A stretch of 64,000 nucleotides of DNA. It comes from Sporosarcina trichiuri. Lineage in GTDB: Bacteria; Bacillota; Bacilli; Bacillales_A; Planococcaceae. The notes below the pieces were generated by a model. It was given only the letters and a program-made list of their open reading frames with translations, was not told where the DNA came from and did not search any database. Below are positions 9,818-18,626 of the stretch, one piece after another. Numbering within the stretch: position 1 is the first letter of the stretch; every line of letters starts with the position of its first letter. Made by a program: the position numbers and the translations under genes. The DNA is taken from contig NZ_CP129119.1 in assembly GCF_030406775.1 (NCBI RefSeq), positions 1,026,001 through 1,090,000 on the forward strand, written 5' to 3'.

Positions 9818-10687
9818 TCAGCCATTTGTGGAAATATAGTTGCTGCATGTTCGCTGCGCACTCTTCAGTGTGTTTTTCAGCAGCATCGTCACTGTCATCG
9901 GGCCGACCCCGCCGGGCACCGGTGTGATGGCGCCGGCTTTTTCTTTGACGCCCTCGAAATCCACATCGCCGCACCGTTTCCCGTTCTCATCCCGGTTCAT
10001 GCCGACATCGATGACGACCGCGCCTTCTTTGATATGGTCGGCATCGATGAATTCCGCGCGGCCGATCGCCGCAATCAGGATATCCGCCTGCCGGGTGAAT
10101 GATTTGAGGTCCCGGGTCTTCGAATGGCAATAGGTGACGGTCGCGTCTTCCTGGAGAAGAAGCTGTCCCATCGGCTTGCCGACAATATTGCTGCGCCCGA
10201 GGATGACCGCATGTTTGCCTGCGATGTCCACACCTGTCTGTTTCAGAAGTTCCAAGATGCCTGCCGGCGTGCATGACAGGAAGGAATCCTGGCCGATGAT
10301 CATCTTGCCGACATTTTCAGGATGGAAGCCGTCGACGTCCTTCTTAGGGGAAATCGCCTGGATGACAGCACTTTCGTCTATATGAGGCGGCAGCGGCAGC
10401 TGCACAAGGATGCCATGTATGGTTGGATCGGCATTGAGCCGGTCCACCGTATTCAGGAGTGCCTGCTGGCTGACGTCGACAGGCAGTTCAATCAGCTCGG
10501 ATTTCATACCTGCCTCGATGCTCGATTTCTGTTTGTTCCGTACGTAGGTTCTGGATGCCTGATCGTCTCCGACCAGCACCACTGCAAGGCCCGGCCTGCA
10601 GCCGCGCTCGATCAGACGTTCCGTATCCGCCTTGATCTCTTTTCTGATCTTTTCACCAATCGCTTTACCGTCAATGATTACACCCAT
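9818..10687 (-). CDS. folD: FolD methylene-THF dehydrogenase/cyclohydrolase
   Basis: Bifunctional enzyme interconverting 5,10-methylene-THF, 5,10-methenyl-THF and 10-formyl-THF. It has the active-site motif [13 protein letters not shown] with Tyr and Lys, [18 protein letters not shown], and the NADP-binding Rossmann part ([10 protein letters not shown]). The open frame could start at a TTG near nusB. The ATG at 10685-10687 is preceded by GAAGGAAG and gives the usual [10 protein letters not shown] start and 289 aa. It is downstream of nusB, with a 76-nt gap before xseA. Confidence 0.95.
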   Translation of the reverse strand: MGVIIDGKAIGEKIRKEIKADTERLIERGCRPGLAVVLVGDDQASRTYVRNKQKSSIEAGMKSELIELPVDVSQQALLNTVDRLNADPTIHGILVQLPLPPHIDESAVIQAISPKKDVDGFHPENVGKMIIGQDSFLSCTPAGILELLKQTGVDIAGKHAVILGRSNIVGKPMGQLLLQEDATVTYCHSKTRDLKSFTRQADILIAAIGRAEFIDADHIKEGAVVIDVGMNRDENGKRCGDVDFEGVKEKAGAITPVPGGVGPMTVTMLLKNTLKSAQRTCSNYISTNG

Positions 10688-10711
10688 CGGACGCAACACT
10701 TCCTTCTTCAA

Positions 10712-11083
10712 TTAAAACTTCGACAGGACTCCGTTCACGAACCGTCCTGATTTTTCATCGCCGAACGTCTTGCAGAGCTCGATCGCTTCGTTAACAGCGA
10801 CTTTGTGCGGCACATCATCGTTGTAGAGCAGCTCAAATGCTGCCAGACGGAGCACTGTCCGTTCAATTTTAGGCAGACGCGCGAGTGACCAATTCTCCAA
10901 TTTCGAAATGAGGACTTCATCAATTTCTTCCTGATGCTCTTTCGTGCCCTTTACGAGGGTTTCGTAAAACGGGTCAACCGGCCCTTCGATTATATAGCCG
11001 ATCGCTTCTTCAGCCGGCAAGTCCATTCCATCCAGCTGGAAAAGTGTCTGGACCGCTTTTTCTCTCGCTTCTCTTCGTTTCAT
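10712..11083 (-). CDS. nusB: NusB transcription antitermination factor
   Basis: 123 aa, all-helical NusB fold. It binds boxA RNA with NusE (S10) in rRNA antitermination. The N-terminal RREAREKAVQTLFQLD and C-terminal HKVAVNEAIELCKTFG are family hallmarks. The stop lies 24 nt before the folD start, an operon arrangement seen widely in Bacillales. Confidence 0.95.
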   Translation of the reverse strand: MKRREAREKAVQTLFQLDGMDLPAEEAIGYIIEGPVDPFYETLVKGTKEHQEEIDEVLISKLENWSLARLPKIERTVLRLAAFELLYNDDVPHKVAVNEAIELCKTFGDEKSGRFVNGVLSKF

Positions 11084-11157
11084 ACGTATGGTCTCCTTCG
11101 TCGCTGTATCGATTAGGCTTTATCATAGCACATCTGCTGCATGAAGATACAGTAAGA

Positions 11158-11196
11158 AACGGCAAAAGCACCATCCGCGGATGATGCTCTTGCCGA
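11158..11196 (-). terminator. Terminator of the accB-accC-yqhY unit
   Basis: A long self-complementary hairpin of about 18 bp (with two G-U type pairs) at 11160-11195 is followed on the minus strand by TTTCTT. It lies between yqhY and nusB. Confidence 0.8.
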
Positions 11197-11204
11197 AATA
11201 TGTG

Positions 11205-11594
11205 TCATTGGTTTTGTTCTGACCGGATGCCGGTTACATGTATGTTCACTTCTCCCGCTTCGATCGAAGTCATGTGGAATACGGCTTCCCGTATTTTTTT
11301 CTGCACGTCTGCAGCCACTTGGGGGATGAACTGTCCCTCTTCCGCGATGCAATACACGTCGATGATCAGCCGGCCGTCCGCCCAATCCGTCTTGACGCCC
11401 TTCCCGTGCATGACTTTACCGAATTTCTCAGCAACCCCTGTTGCGAAATTCCCTGAGGTCATTACGATGCCCTCTACTTCGGAAGTGGCAATTCCGATGA
11501 TGACTTCCAGTACTTCAGGTGCAAGTTCAATTTTGCCGAGATTCTCTCCCGCTGAGTTGTTCGCTTTGAAAAAGGCAGTTTGTTTTTCTGACAT
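11205..11594 (-). CDS. yqhY: Asp23/Gls24-family protein YqhY
   Basis: 129 aa. The alkaline-shock (Asp23) fold is seen in LGKIELAPEVLEVIIGIATSEVEG and in the C-terminal beta-strand pattern ending MTSIEAGEVNIHVTGI. The gene is co-located with accB-accC throughout Bacillales; in B. subtilis YqhY is linked genetically to control of acetyl-CoA carboxylase activity. It is soluble, with no signal or membrane segment. It follows accC by 16 nt and is last in that unit. Confidence 0.9.
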   Translation of the reverse strand: MSEKQTAFFKANNSAGENLGKIELAPEVLEVIIGIATSEVEGIVMTSGNFATGVAEKFGKVMHGKGVKTDWADGRLIIDVYCIAEEGQFIPQVAADVQKKIREAVFHMTSIEAGEVNIHVTGIRSEQNQ

Positions 11595-11610
11595 ACGAGC
11601 CGCCTCCTTT

Positions 11611-12963
11611 TCAGTCGGATTTCATAACGTCATATTTTTCCAGGAATTTCGTGTCGAAATCTCCTGACTGGAATACTTCGTGATCCATCAATTTGTAATG
11701 GAAAGGTATCGTCGTCTTCACGCCTTCCACGACAAACTCATCCAATGCCCGCTTCATGCGTGCGACGGCTTCTTCCCGTGTATCCGCATGGACAATCAAT
11801 TTCGCGACCATTGAATCATAGAACGGCGGGATTTTATAACCGGGATAGACCGCTGAATCGACGCGCACACCAAATCCGCCGGGTGCCAGATACATATCGA
11901 CCAATCCCGGGGACGGCATGAAGTTCTTCTCAGGGTTTTCCGCATTGATACGGCATTCCATCGCCCAGCCGTTGATTTTGATATCCTTCTGCTTGAACGC
12001 CAGTTCCTCGCCCGCAGCCACTTTCAGCTGCTGTTTGATGAGGTCGATGCCTGTGATCATTTCCGTGACCGGGTGCTCCACTTGGATACGGGTATTCATC
12101 TCCATGAAATAGAACTTCTTGTTGATGTGGTCGAAGATGAATTCAACCGTGCCGGCACCGCGGTACTTCACGGCTTCCGCAGCCTTCACTGCCGCTTCGC
12201 CCATCTCTTTGCGCAGAGCAGGTGTCAATGCAGGGGACGGTGCTTCCTCGACCAGCTTCTGCATCCGCCGCTGGATGGAACAGTCACGTTCGCCAAGATA
12301 GACCGTATGGCCATGCTTGTCCGCGAGAACCTGGATCTCGACGTGGCGGAACACTTCGATGAATTTCTCAAGATAGACACCCGGATTGCCGAACGCGGCA
12401 GCCGCTTCTTTCTGCGTCATCTTGATGCCCTTCTTCAGTTCTTCAGGATCCCGTGCGACCCGGATCCCTTTGCCGCCGCCTCCAGCGGTCGCTTTGATGA
12501 TGACCGGGAAGCCGATCTCTTCCGCTACGGAAAGCGCTTCCTCTTCATCGGCCACCAGACCGTCCGAACCCGGAACAATCGGAACGCCTGCCTGCCGCAT
12601 CGTTTCACGGGCAGCGTCTTTCGCTCCCATCTTCGCAATTGATTCGGATGAAGGACCGATGAATTCGATATTCACCTCTTCACACATTTCTGCAAAACTC
12701 GCATTCTCCGCAAGGAATCCATACCCCGGATGGATGCCGTCGCAGCCGGTCATTTTTGCGACGCTGATAATATTGGAAAAATTTAAGTAGCTGTCTTTTG
12801 ACAGTTTCGGTCCGATGCAGAAAGCCTCATCGGCAATTTTGACATGCAGCGCATCACGGTCTGCTTCAGAGTACACAGCTACCGTCTGGATATCCATTTC
12901 CTTGCATGCCCGTATGATGCGGACCGCTATCTCCCCACGATTGGCGATCAGAACTTTTTTCAT
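11611..12963 (-). CDS. accC: Biotin carboxylase subunit of acetyl-CoA carboxylase
   Basis: ATP-dependent carboxylation of biotin on AccB, the first half-reaction of malonyl-CoA synthesis. The 450 aa comprise the N-terminal domain ([18 protein letters not shown]), an ATP-grasp domain with glycine-rich [13 protein letters not shown] and catalytic [15 protein letters not shown], and the C-terminal cap. The gene begins 15 nt after accB and is followed by yqhY. Confidence 0.97.
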   Translation of the reverse strand: MKKVLIANRGEIAVRIIRACKEMDIQTVAVYSEADRDALHVKIADEAFCIGPKLSKDSYLNFSNIISVAKMTGCDGIHPGYGFLAENASFAEMCEEVNIEFIGPSSESIAKMGAKDAARETMRQAGVPIVPGSDGLVADEEEALSVAEEIGFPVIIKATAGGGGKGIRVARDPEELKKGIKMTQKEAAAAFGNPGVYLEKFIEVFRHVEIQVLADKHGHTVYLGERDCSIQRRMQKLVEEAPSPALTPALRKEMGEAAVKAAEAVKYRGAGTVEFIFDHINKKFYFMEMNTRIQVEHPVTEMITGIDLIKQQLKVAAGEELAFKQKDIKINGWAMECRINAENPEKNFMPSPGLVDMYLAPGGFGVRVDSAVYPGYKIPPFYDSMVAKLIVHADTREEAVARMKRALDEFVVEGVKTTIPFHYKLMDHEVFQSGDFDTKFLEKYDVMKSD

Positions 12964-12978
12964 CTTCCGTTCCCCCTA

Positions 12979-13521
12979 TCAGTTTTCTTTGACCAGGAAC
13001 AGCGGCTGGCCGTATTCGACAAGCTGTCCATCCTGCACAAGGATTTCAACGATCTCCCCGGAAACTTCCGCTTCGATTTCGTTGAATAGTTTCATCGCTT
13101 CCACGATGCAGACGACATCTTCCTTGCCGACCTTCTTGCCGACCTGCACATAAGCTTCCGCTTCCGGTGAAGAAGACTTATAGAATGTGCCGACCATCGG
13201 AGAGACGATGCTCTTGAGAGACGGATCGGCCGCTTTCTCCTCAGCGGGTGCCGGTTTCTGTTCTTGTTGGGCAGAAGCCGGTTCTTTCGGAGTTTCCTGG
13301 ACAGCCGGTTCCGGCTGGCGGGCTGCCTGGATGCCTGAAGTGGAATCCTGCACATCCGGAACTTGCTGCACCGGTTTGGCCTGTACGGGCGCCTGGACAG
13401 CTTCCTGTGCTGCACTTTTGACAATTTTAAGCTTTGTGCCTTCGGCTTCATACGTAAACTTGTCGATCGAAGATTGGTCGATCAGCTTGATGATTTCACG
13501 GATTTCCTGGATCTTTAGCAT
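12979..13521 (-). CDS. accB: Biotin carboxyl carrier protein
   Basis: Carries biotin between AccC and the carboxyltransferase. A short N-terminal helix region precedes an Ala/Pro/Gln-rich linker (~40-95) and the C-terminal biotinyl domain with EAMK. The biotinylated lysine is K144 in a 180-aa protein, 36 residues from the end. I start at the ATG at 13519-13521, preceded by AGGAGAA, rather than seven codons upstream. First gene of accB-accC-yqhY. Confidence 0.95.
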   Translation of the reverse strand: MLKIQEIREIIKLIDQSSIDKFTYEAEGTKLKIVKSAAQEAVQAPVQAKPVQQVPDVQDSTSGIQAARQPEPAVQETPKEPASAQQEQKPAPAEEKAADPSLKSIVSPMVGTFYKSSSPEAEAYVQVGKKVGKEDVVCIVEAMKLFNEIEAEVSGEIVEILVQDGQLVEYGQPLFLVKEN

Positions 13522-13636
13522 GAATGATTCTCCTGACTCCATATGGTTTTCTTGAACACCCTCATTCTCTATAGTAGACGTTTTTAACGGAATTTGAAAT
13601 AGTTAACCTTTATTTGCGAGGGAAAACAAAGGAAAA

Positions 13637-13665
13637 TAGAAAAAAAGACCCGTTATCGGGCCTTC
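13637..13665 (-). terminator. Terminator of the spoIIIA operon
   Basis: An 8-bp stem (13647-13654 against 13658-13664 region, one G-U) with a TTAT loop is followed on the minus strand by seven T. It lies just after the spoIIIAH stop. Confidence 0.85.
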
Positions 13666-13671
13666 AGCAGC

Positions 13672-14217
13672 TTACTTGTCACCTGTGAATTCAACCTGAA
13701 CGCGCTGTGCGCCGTCCCAGCTCGCCATGACATACTGTGTGATCTCGGCTGCCAGTTTCGCTGAATGCCCTTCCGTCGACAGGACAGTCACGTTCACTTC
13801 CCCGTCTTCCGCCTTCACGAAGGCTTCCGGATACCCGAGTGCTTTGATCTGCAGCTCCAGAAGGGCTTCCGCCGATTCACGCTTTGTCAATGCTTCCATT
13901 TCATTGAACGCTTCGTTCTTCTCTTCAGCAGTATAGTCGGGGGAAGTCATTTTAGCGTTGAGTTGTTCCTGCATCTTGCTGCGCTCGTCCCGGACGACCA
14001 TCCGCATCTCTTCGAATACATATGAATTCGCGAAAACCGGTGTCTTTTTATCGCCGTCCGCCTTTTTCGAACCGTCAGCGGTCTCTTTCATATCATCGGA
14101 AAAAATCTGGATACCATCAAATGATATAGGCGCCTTCTCTTTAATGTAGTAGATCGAAATAACTGCCACCAAGCTCATCAGTGTTAAAAACCAGACTGTG
14201 CGTTTATTGGTTCTCAT
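13672..14217 (-). CDS. spoIIIAH: SpoIIIAH, mother-cell component of the SpoIIIA-SpoIIQ channel
   Basis: A single-pass protein: one membrane helix (~8-24), then an intermembrane-space part. Its C-terminal half (~95-181) corresponds to the YscJ/FliF-like ring-building domain that binds SpoIIQ in B. subtilis. At 181 aa it is somewhat shorter than the B. subtilis protein (~218). It overlaps the end of spoIIIAG by 14 nt and ends at a terminator. It is the best-preserved soluble component of an operon that is otherwise reduced here. Confidence 0.9.
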   Translation of the reverse strand: MRTNKRTVWFLTLMSLVAVISIYYIKEKAPISFDGIQIFSDDMKETADGSKKADGDKKTPVFANSYVFEEMRMVVRDERSKMQEQLNAKMTSPDYTAEEKNEAFNEMEALTKRESAEALLELQIKALGYPEAFVKAEDGEVNVTVLSTEGHSAKLAAEITQYVMASWDGAQRVQVEFTGDK

Positions 14218-14623
14218 CAGTGTTCCCCCTTTTTTTCATTTCCACGATTACGATCCGATGTTCGGGAATCTGCAGGACAGCTGACAGCAGCCGTGTCAGT
14301 TCTGATTTCACTCCCGGATTCCCTGCCCCTTCCGCCACGACCAGTACGCCGGTTGACGCGGTGTCTGCTGCGGAAGGCTGCTTGTTGAAGTAATCAGCGA
14401 GCGGCGAGCGTTCCTCTTTCAGTTCGGAAGGATGGAAATAGATAGCAACCTGTCCGACTCCCTCCATTTGGTTCAGCGCGTGTTCAAGTCCAGATGTTTC
14501 CGTCGTCCCCTCCTTCTTTTCCTCCTGTGTGCTGCTTTTCCAGGGAGGATTCAATAAGATGACCGCTAGAATCGTGATAGCTGCAAAGATGAGCACTTGG
14601 GCTTTCATACTCGGTTTTTCCAT
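14204..14623 (-). CDS. spoIIIAG: SpoIIIAG, short form
   Basis: The family forms a large ring in the sporulation channel. One membrane helix (~8-25) is followed by a domain ending in the ring-building strand pattern (KSELTRLLSAVLQIPEHRIVIVEM). Length is 139 aa against about 229 in B. subtilis, so the extended middle of the ring domain is largely missing. The ATG has only a weak GGTG site. The gene is identified by position and by the C-terminal motif. Confidence 0.8.
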   Translation of the reverse strand: MEKPSMKAQVLIFAAITILAVILLNPPWKSSTQEEKKEGTTETSGLEHALNQMEGVGQVAIYFHPSELKEERSPLADYFNKQPSAADTASTGVLVVAEGAGNPGVKSELTRLLSAVLQIPEHRIVIVEMKKRGNTDENQ

Positions 14624-14698
14624 AGCATCACCATTCCGTTTTGTCTTCGAGATGAGGCCTGTTCATCTATGTTGCAATGTATGCGCGGTTTCGGCGAA

Positions 14699-14856
14699 CT
14701 ATAACCTGAACAGTGAAAAGAGGTTGGCGAGCAGCCAGATGCCGGCTGCCAGTCTGGCAAGCTGCGAAAATTCCCCCTGCCTCTCCTCAGGCAGCAGCAA
14801 CAGCAGTAAACCGGACAATATGGAGATGAGCAGTACACCGGTCAAAAAGATGCCAT
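14699..14856 (-). pseudogene. spoIIIAF: SpoIIIAF remnant, truncated and frame-disrupted
   Basis: Between spoIIIAE and spoIIIAG, where spoIIIAF belongs, an ATG at 14854-14856 lies ten bases after AAGGGAG. It reads M-A-S-F and then TGA. One extra T in the five-T run (14844-14848), or a -1 slip of the ribosome on UUU just before UGA, restores a 52-residue protein. That protein starts MASFLTGVLLISIL and contains two hydrophobic helices separated by PEER. This matches the N-terminal two-helix part of SpoIIIAF. The ~150-residue soluble domain is absent because a TAG follows at 14699-14701. Either a decayed gene, a sequencing error in a homopolymer, or recoding. Confidence 0.7.
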
Positions 14857-14873
14857 CTGCGGGTCACTCCCTT

Positions 14874-15776
14874 TCAGCCCCCCATCAGTTTCAGGAAGAC
14901 GATGAAAAATAGAATGGTGTAGACGAACGCGAAGATCAGCAGGAACGTCAGGCTGCTCAGCACGAAAAGCGATCGGCCGATATCGTCCAGCACATCCGAG
15001 TACACCTCAGGCGCGAATGGTTCGATAATGGCAGCGCTCCATCTATAAAGGAATGCGATGAGCAGCGTCTGAAATACCGGCATAGCTGCGAGTCCCCAGA
15101 GTGTTGCCAGCAGCCAGCCGCCGGCCATGGTCCCGGCGCCCGATGAATAGCGTCCCAAGGCGCCTAAGCTGTCCGTAACAAATGAGCCTACAAACGGAAT
15201 GTTCTTGCTGATAAGTTCTTTGATCGGCTCGCTCGCACTCTCAGAAAGTCCGAACGTCACCGCTCCCCCGGCTGTTATGAAGATCGAATAGGCTGCCACA
15301 ATGGCGGACACGATGGAGAGCAGTGTGGTTCTGAGCATGTCCGATAGTTTTGCATAGGAAATACGCGGATTCAGATGGGTGATGATATCGAAGAGCAGAG
15401 CTGCTGTCATCAGAGGCAGCAGCAGCCTGTCTGCAAAGAAGACGGCCCCTTGCGCAAACAACAGCAGGGCAGGCTGGAAGCTGATCAGGCTCAGTACATT
15501 CCCGGAGATGGCCATGCCGGCTGTCAAAACCGGATAGCTTGCAACGAACAGGGCGGACACTGACTTCATCATCGTCTGGATGAGCAGTACTTGTTCGAAT
15601 GCCGGCCGAAGAACCACCAGCAGAATGATGATGAAAAGCAGCTGTTTCGTCCATTCACTGTAGGATGGGAACAGATAGTTCAGAAGAGCTGCGAAGAGCG
15701 CGATGAGCAGGACAACCGCAAAACTTGACAGCAGGCTTCCGAGTATCGAGTGGATGAATTGGAGCAGGGCGATCAT
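14874..15776 (-). CDS. spoIIIAE: SpoIIIAE, multi-pass sporulation membrane protein, short form
   Basis: A polytopic membrane protein of the SpoIIIA complex with about 7-8 hydrophobic segments. The conserved core includes KLSDMLRTTLLSIVSAIVAA and the glycine-rich SSGAGTMAGG-like stretch. It has 300 aa against about 399 in B. subtilis. The missing part is the N-terminal signal and extracytoplasmic region, since spoIIIAD ends only 9 nt before this ATG and leaves no room for it. The stop is 17 nt before the spoIIIAF start. Confidence 0.88.
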   Translation of the reverse strand: MIALLQFIHSILGSLLSSFAVVLLIALFAALLNYLFPSYSEWTKQLLFIIILLVVLRPAFEQVLLIQTMMKSVSALFVASYPVLTAGMAISGNVLSLISFQPALLLFAQGAVFFADRLLLPLMTAALLFDIITHLNPRISYAKLSDMLRTTLLSIVSAIVAAYSIFITAGGAVTFGLSESASEPIKELISKNIPFVGSFVTDSLGALGRYSSGAGTMAGGWLLATLWGLAAMPVFQTLLIAFLYRWSAAIIEPFAPEVYSDVLDDIGRSLFVLSSLTFLLIFAFVYTILFFIVFLKLMGG

Positions 15777-15785
15777 CCCCTTCGG

Positions 15786-16184
15786 TCAGGGCGTAATTAG
15801 CTGTGTCAGCTGCTGGATCAGACGGGCCAGGTGAGGAAGCCACAGCGACAGGATGGAGATTTTCACGGCGAGCTGTGCCAGTGTGGCCAGTGATCCATAT
15901 CCCGACTCTTCCAGAAGGCTGGAGAGGGCGTGCTCCAGAAAGAACAGCAGGGCGCTGCCGATCAGCAGCGGGCCGAAGGGATCCGGGATCATCTGGAACG
16001 TCCGGTTCAAAGTCTTCAGGAATGGTAGCAGGACGGTCATCGTCACATACCCGAGCAAGAATACGAACAATGCACTGTACAGCATCGGATGCAGCTGCGG
16101 AACCGCATAGCGGAGTGCCAATAGCAGCAGGAACACGGTGAAAAGCTGGAAGAGCAGTATCATTACATTGCCAGTGAGAGCCAT
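15786..16184 (-). CDS. spoIIIAD: SpoIIIAD membrane protein
   Basis: 132 aa, with three to four hydrophobic helices (~8-30, 35-57, 67-88 and a C-terminal one). SpoIIIAC/AD family, with similarity to type III secretion membrane subunits. It starts 22 nt inside the end of spoIIIAC and is followed closely by spoIIIAE. Identified by order and topology; sequence conservation is modest. Confidence 0.85.
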   Translation of the reverse strand: MALTGNVMILLFQLFTVFLLLLALRYAVPQLHPMLYSALFVFLLGYVTMTVLLPFLKTLNRTFQMIPDPFGPLLIGSALLFFLEHALSSLLEESGYGSLATLAQLAVKISILSLWLPHLARLIQQLTQLITP

Positions 16185-16372
16185 TGGAGAAATTCGGAAA
16201 TCTCTGTGAAGAAGATTTTAAGGAACCGGATCATCTCAACAGCGATGTACAAATAGGCGATGAAGAACAGGAAAAAGGAGAATTCCTTCTTTCCGGTCTG
16301 TTCAAAGAATATATGCAGGCAGCCGATCACCAGTCCGATGCCGGCGATTCGCAGCAGATCATTCAATTCCAT
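16163..16372 (-). CDS. spoIIIAC: SpoIIIAC membrane protein, first gene of the reduced operon
   Basis: 69 aa with two hydrophobic helices. The family pattern LLRIAGIGLVIGCLHIFFEQTGKKEF is recognisable by its RIAGIG and QTGKKE elements. A strong GAGGAGGA site precedes the ATG. In B. subtilis spoIIIAA (ATPase) and spoIIIAB come before this gene. Here the next gene upstream is efp, only 111 nt away, so both are missing from the locus. Confidence 0.9.
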   Translation of the reverse strand: MELNDLLRIAGIGLVIGCLHIFFEQTGKKEFSFFLFFIAYLYIAVEMIRFLKIFFTEISEFLQWLSLAM

Positions 16373-16393
16373 CCGGCAGTCCTCCTCTGTTCC

Positions 16394-16422
16394 ACTATAC
16401 GCAGCCGCTTTCCTGAATATGA
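16394..16422 (-). promoter_or_regulatory. Candidate SigE promoter of spoIIIAC-AH
   Basis: On the minus strand TCATATT (16416-16422), 14 nt and CGTATAGT (16394-16401) resemble the SigE pattern (ATATT-like -35, CATACANT -10, three mismatches in the -10). It sits about 20 nt before the spoIIIAC start, inside the tail of the efp terminator. Confidence 0.4.
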
Positions 16423-16458
16423 AAAACGCACAGCCGTCCGAGATGGACAGCTGTGCGC
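16420..16458 (-). terminator. Terminator of the aroQ-papA-efp unit
   Basis: An 8-bp GC-rich outer stem and a 4-bp inner stem (16427-16439 against 16445-16457, one mismatch) are followed on the minus strand by TTTTT. It separates efp from the spoIIIA genes. Confidence 0.85.
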
Positions 16459-16483
16459 CGGATTTTTCATATGCTGAGCGGAA

Positions 16484-17041
16484 TTACGCCCGGGAGACGT
16501 ATTCGCCTTCTTCTGTATTGATGATCAGTTTGTCACCGATATTAACGAAGAATGGAACTTGGACAGTAAGACCGGTTTCCATCTTGGCAGGTTTCGAGCC
16601 GCCGCTCGCAGTGTCGCCTTTGATGCCCGGTTCTGTTTCTGCAACTTCCAGAATGACTGTGGAAGGAAGTTCAACACCAAGCACTTCTTCCTTGTACTGG
16701 ATGACATGCACTTCCATGTTCTCTTTCAAGTAGTTCAATTCATCCTTGATCTGCTTTGCAGGGAGTTCGATCTGTTCAAAACTCTCGTTATCCATGAAAA
16801 CATGATCGTCCCCGTTTGCGTACAAGTACTGCATCCGACGGTTGTCGATCTGTGCCTTTTCCACCTTTTCGCCAGCCCGGAACGTCTTCTCGTTCACGTT
16901 TCCGGAACGGAGATTACGCAGTTTCGAACGGACGAATGCCGCTCCTTTTCCCGGTTTGACGTGCTGGAAATCGATAACGCGCCAGATGTCGCCGTCCACT
17001 TCGATTGTAAGGCCTGTTTTGAAGTCGTTCACTGAAATCAT
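16484..17041 (-). CDS. efp: Elongation factor P
   Basis: 185 aa, three beta-barrel domains. Relieves ribosome stalling at polyproline. The tip loop reads [10 protein letters not shown] with K32, the residue that carries 5-aminopentanol in B. subtilis. The C-terminal domain has the [20 protein letters not shown] signature. It lies 20 nt downstream of papA and has its own terminator. Confidence 0.97.
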   Translation of the reverse strand: MISVNDFKTGLTIEVDGDIWRVIDFQHVKPGKGAAFVRSKLRNLRSGNVNEKTFRAGEKVEKAQIDNRRMQYLYANGDDHVFMDNESFEQIELPAKQIKDELNYLKENMEVHVIQYKEEVLGVELPSTVILEVAETEPGIKGDTASGGSKPAKMETGLTVQVPFFVNIGDKLIINTEEGEYVSRA

Positions 17042-17061
17042 GTTGTTTCCTCCAATTGCTG

Positions 17062-18120
17062 TTATAAAATTTGCAGTTCTTTGGTAGAGTGCGTCAGCCG
17101 CTCGCAGCCGTTTTCCGTGATGACGAGGTCATCTTCGATACGGACGCCGCCGATACCCGGCAGGTAGATGCCCGGTTCCGCAGTCACCGTCATATTCGGC
17201 TCGAGCACCATGTCGGACCGAGAAGATAACCCCGGTGCTTCGTGCACTTCCAGACCGATGCCGTGGCCTGTCGAATGGCCGAACGCATCACCGTACCCTT
17301 TTTCAGTAATGTAATCCCGGGCAATCGCATCCGCTTCCCTCCCAGTCATTCCTGGTTTGAAGCCTTCCACTGCCAATTTTTGAGCAGCTAGTGTAATCTC
17401 ATAGATTTCCCGCATTTGTTCTGTTGGTTCGCCAACTGCGACAGTACGCGTAATGTCAGAGATGTACCCATTATACAACGCACCGTAATCCATTGTCACG
17501 AGTTCTCCGGATTGAATTTTTTTGTCGCTTGCCACACCATGCGGAAGCGCACCGCGGACGCCGGATGCGACAATCGTATCGAACGAAGACGAAGCGGCCC
17601 CCTGCTTGCGCATGAAAAATTCAAGTTCATTTGCCACTTCGAGTTCCGTCATACCCGGTTTGATGTATCCGCAAATATGCGTGAACGCATCATCCGCAAT
17701 CTTGGCTGCCTGGCGCAGGATTTCGAGTTCTTCCGGCGTCTTGACGATCCTCAGCTTTTCAACCAGACCTGCAGTCGGCACAAGTTCCGCGTCGACATTC
17801 GATTTGTACAGCTCGTACATACCATACGTCAAATCTTCTTTCTCGAAACCGAGTCTGCTGATTTTCATCGCTTTAACCTGTTCGGCCACTTCCTCGATGA
17901 TCGTCTTCTCATGCTGGACGATCCGGAAATCTTTCACTTGCTCCGCAGCCTGCTCCATGTAGCGGAAATCGGTGATGAATACCGCATCGTTTTCCGATAC
18001 GACGGCAATGCCGGCCGTCCCGGTGAAGTTTGTCATATAGCGGCGGTTGTAACCGCTCGTGATCAGCAGTGCATCTAATTCTCTCTCTTTCAGGACATCG
18101 CGCAGTTTTGCAAGTTTCAC
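17062..18120 (-). CDS. papA: M24-family Xaa-Pro aminopeptidase (YqhT/PapA type)
   Basis: Removes the N-terminal residue from peptides with proline in position two. A creatinase-like N-terminal domain (1-~125) precedes the pita-bread catalytic domain. Metal ligands are visible in [17 protein letters not shown] (two Asp), [13 protein letters not shown] (His), TAEPGIY (Glu) and GVRIEDD (Glu). Length 352 aa, as expected. It overlaps the aroQ stop by 4 nt. Confidence 0.93.
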   Translation of the reverse strand: MKLAKLRDVLKERELDALLITSGYNRRYMTNFTGTAGIAVVSENDAVFITDFRYMEQAAEQVKDFRIVQHEKTIIEEVAEQVKAMKISRLGFEKEDLTYGMYELYKSNVDAELVPTAGLVEKLRIVKTPEELEILRQAAKIADDAFTHICGYIKPGMTELEVANELEFFMRKQGAASSSFDTIVASGVRGALPHGVASDKKIQSGELVTMDYGALYNGYISDITRTVAVGEPTEQMREIYEITLAAQKLAVEGFKPGMTGREADAIARDYITEKGYGDAFGHSTGHGIGLEVHEAPGLSSRSDMVLEPNMTVTAEPGIYLPGIGGVRIEDDLVITENGCERLTHSTKELQIL

Positions 18121-18566
18121 TTGTCATCATTCCTTTCCAGTTTGCGAATCAGTGCGAGGGCCGCCAGCTCATAGCCAAGCGTGCCGAGACCTGTGATCTG
18201 GCCCATGCATACAGGTGCCAGCATGGACTGATGCCGGAATGGTTCCCGGGTATGTACATTCGATATATGGACTTCCACGACAGGAATCCCGACGCCCGCA
18301 ATGGCGTCACGCAGCGCGATGCTCGTATGCGTGTACGCACCCGGATTGAATACAATGCCGGAAACCGCTTCATCGGCAGCCTGGTGAATACGGTCGATCA
18401 GCGCACCTTCGTGGTTCGACTGGAAACAGAGACATCCGATATCATGGCTGTCACACAGTTCACGGAATCGGCGTTCCACATCCGTAAGTGTGTCATGACC
18501 ATAGATATCGGGTTCCCGTTTGCCCAGCCGGTTCAAATTCGGTCCATTCAGCAACAGCAGCTTCAC
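18117..18566 (-). CDS. aroQ: Type II 3-dehydroquinate dehydratase
   Basis: Shikimate-pathway enzyme converting 3-dehydroquinate to 3-dehydroshikimate. The 149 aa show [17 protein letters not shown] (active-site Arg and Y22), [22 protein letters not shown] and EPFRHQS. Type II, unrelated to the AroD fold. It is followed by papA with a 4-nt overlap. aroK of the same pathway is at the end of the comG operon. Confidence 0.96.
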   Translation of the reverse strand: MKLLLLNGPNLNRLGKREPDIYGHDTLTDVERRFRELCDSHDIGCLCFQSNHEGALIDRIHQAADEAVSGIVFNPGAYTHTSIALRDAIAGVGIPVVEVHISNVHTREPFRHQSMLAPVCMGQITGLGTLGYELAALALIRKLERNDDK

Positions 18567-18626
18567 AATCCATCAGCCCCTCGTCTTTTTCTTCCTCATT
18601 TTATCACAACATTTTGACGAGGCCAC

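Noticed and set aside
14605..14838. A Cys-rich 77-codon frame between spoIIIAE and spoIIIAG
   Set aside because: It is an out-of-frame reading of the spoIIIAF remnant; the cysteines come from a TGC/CTG repeat that encodes leucines in the proper frame.
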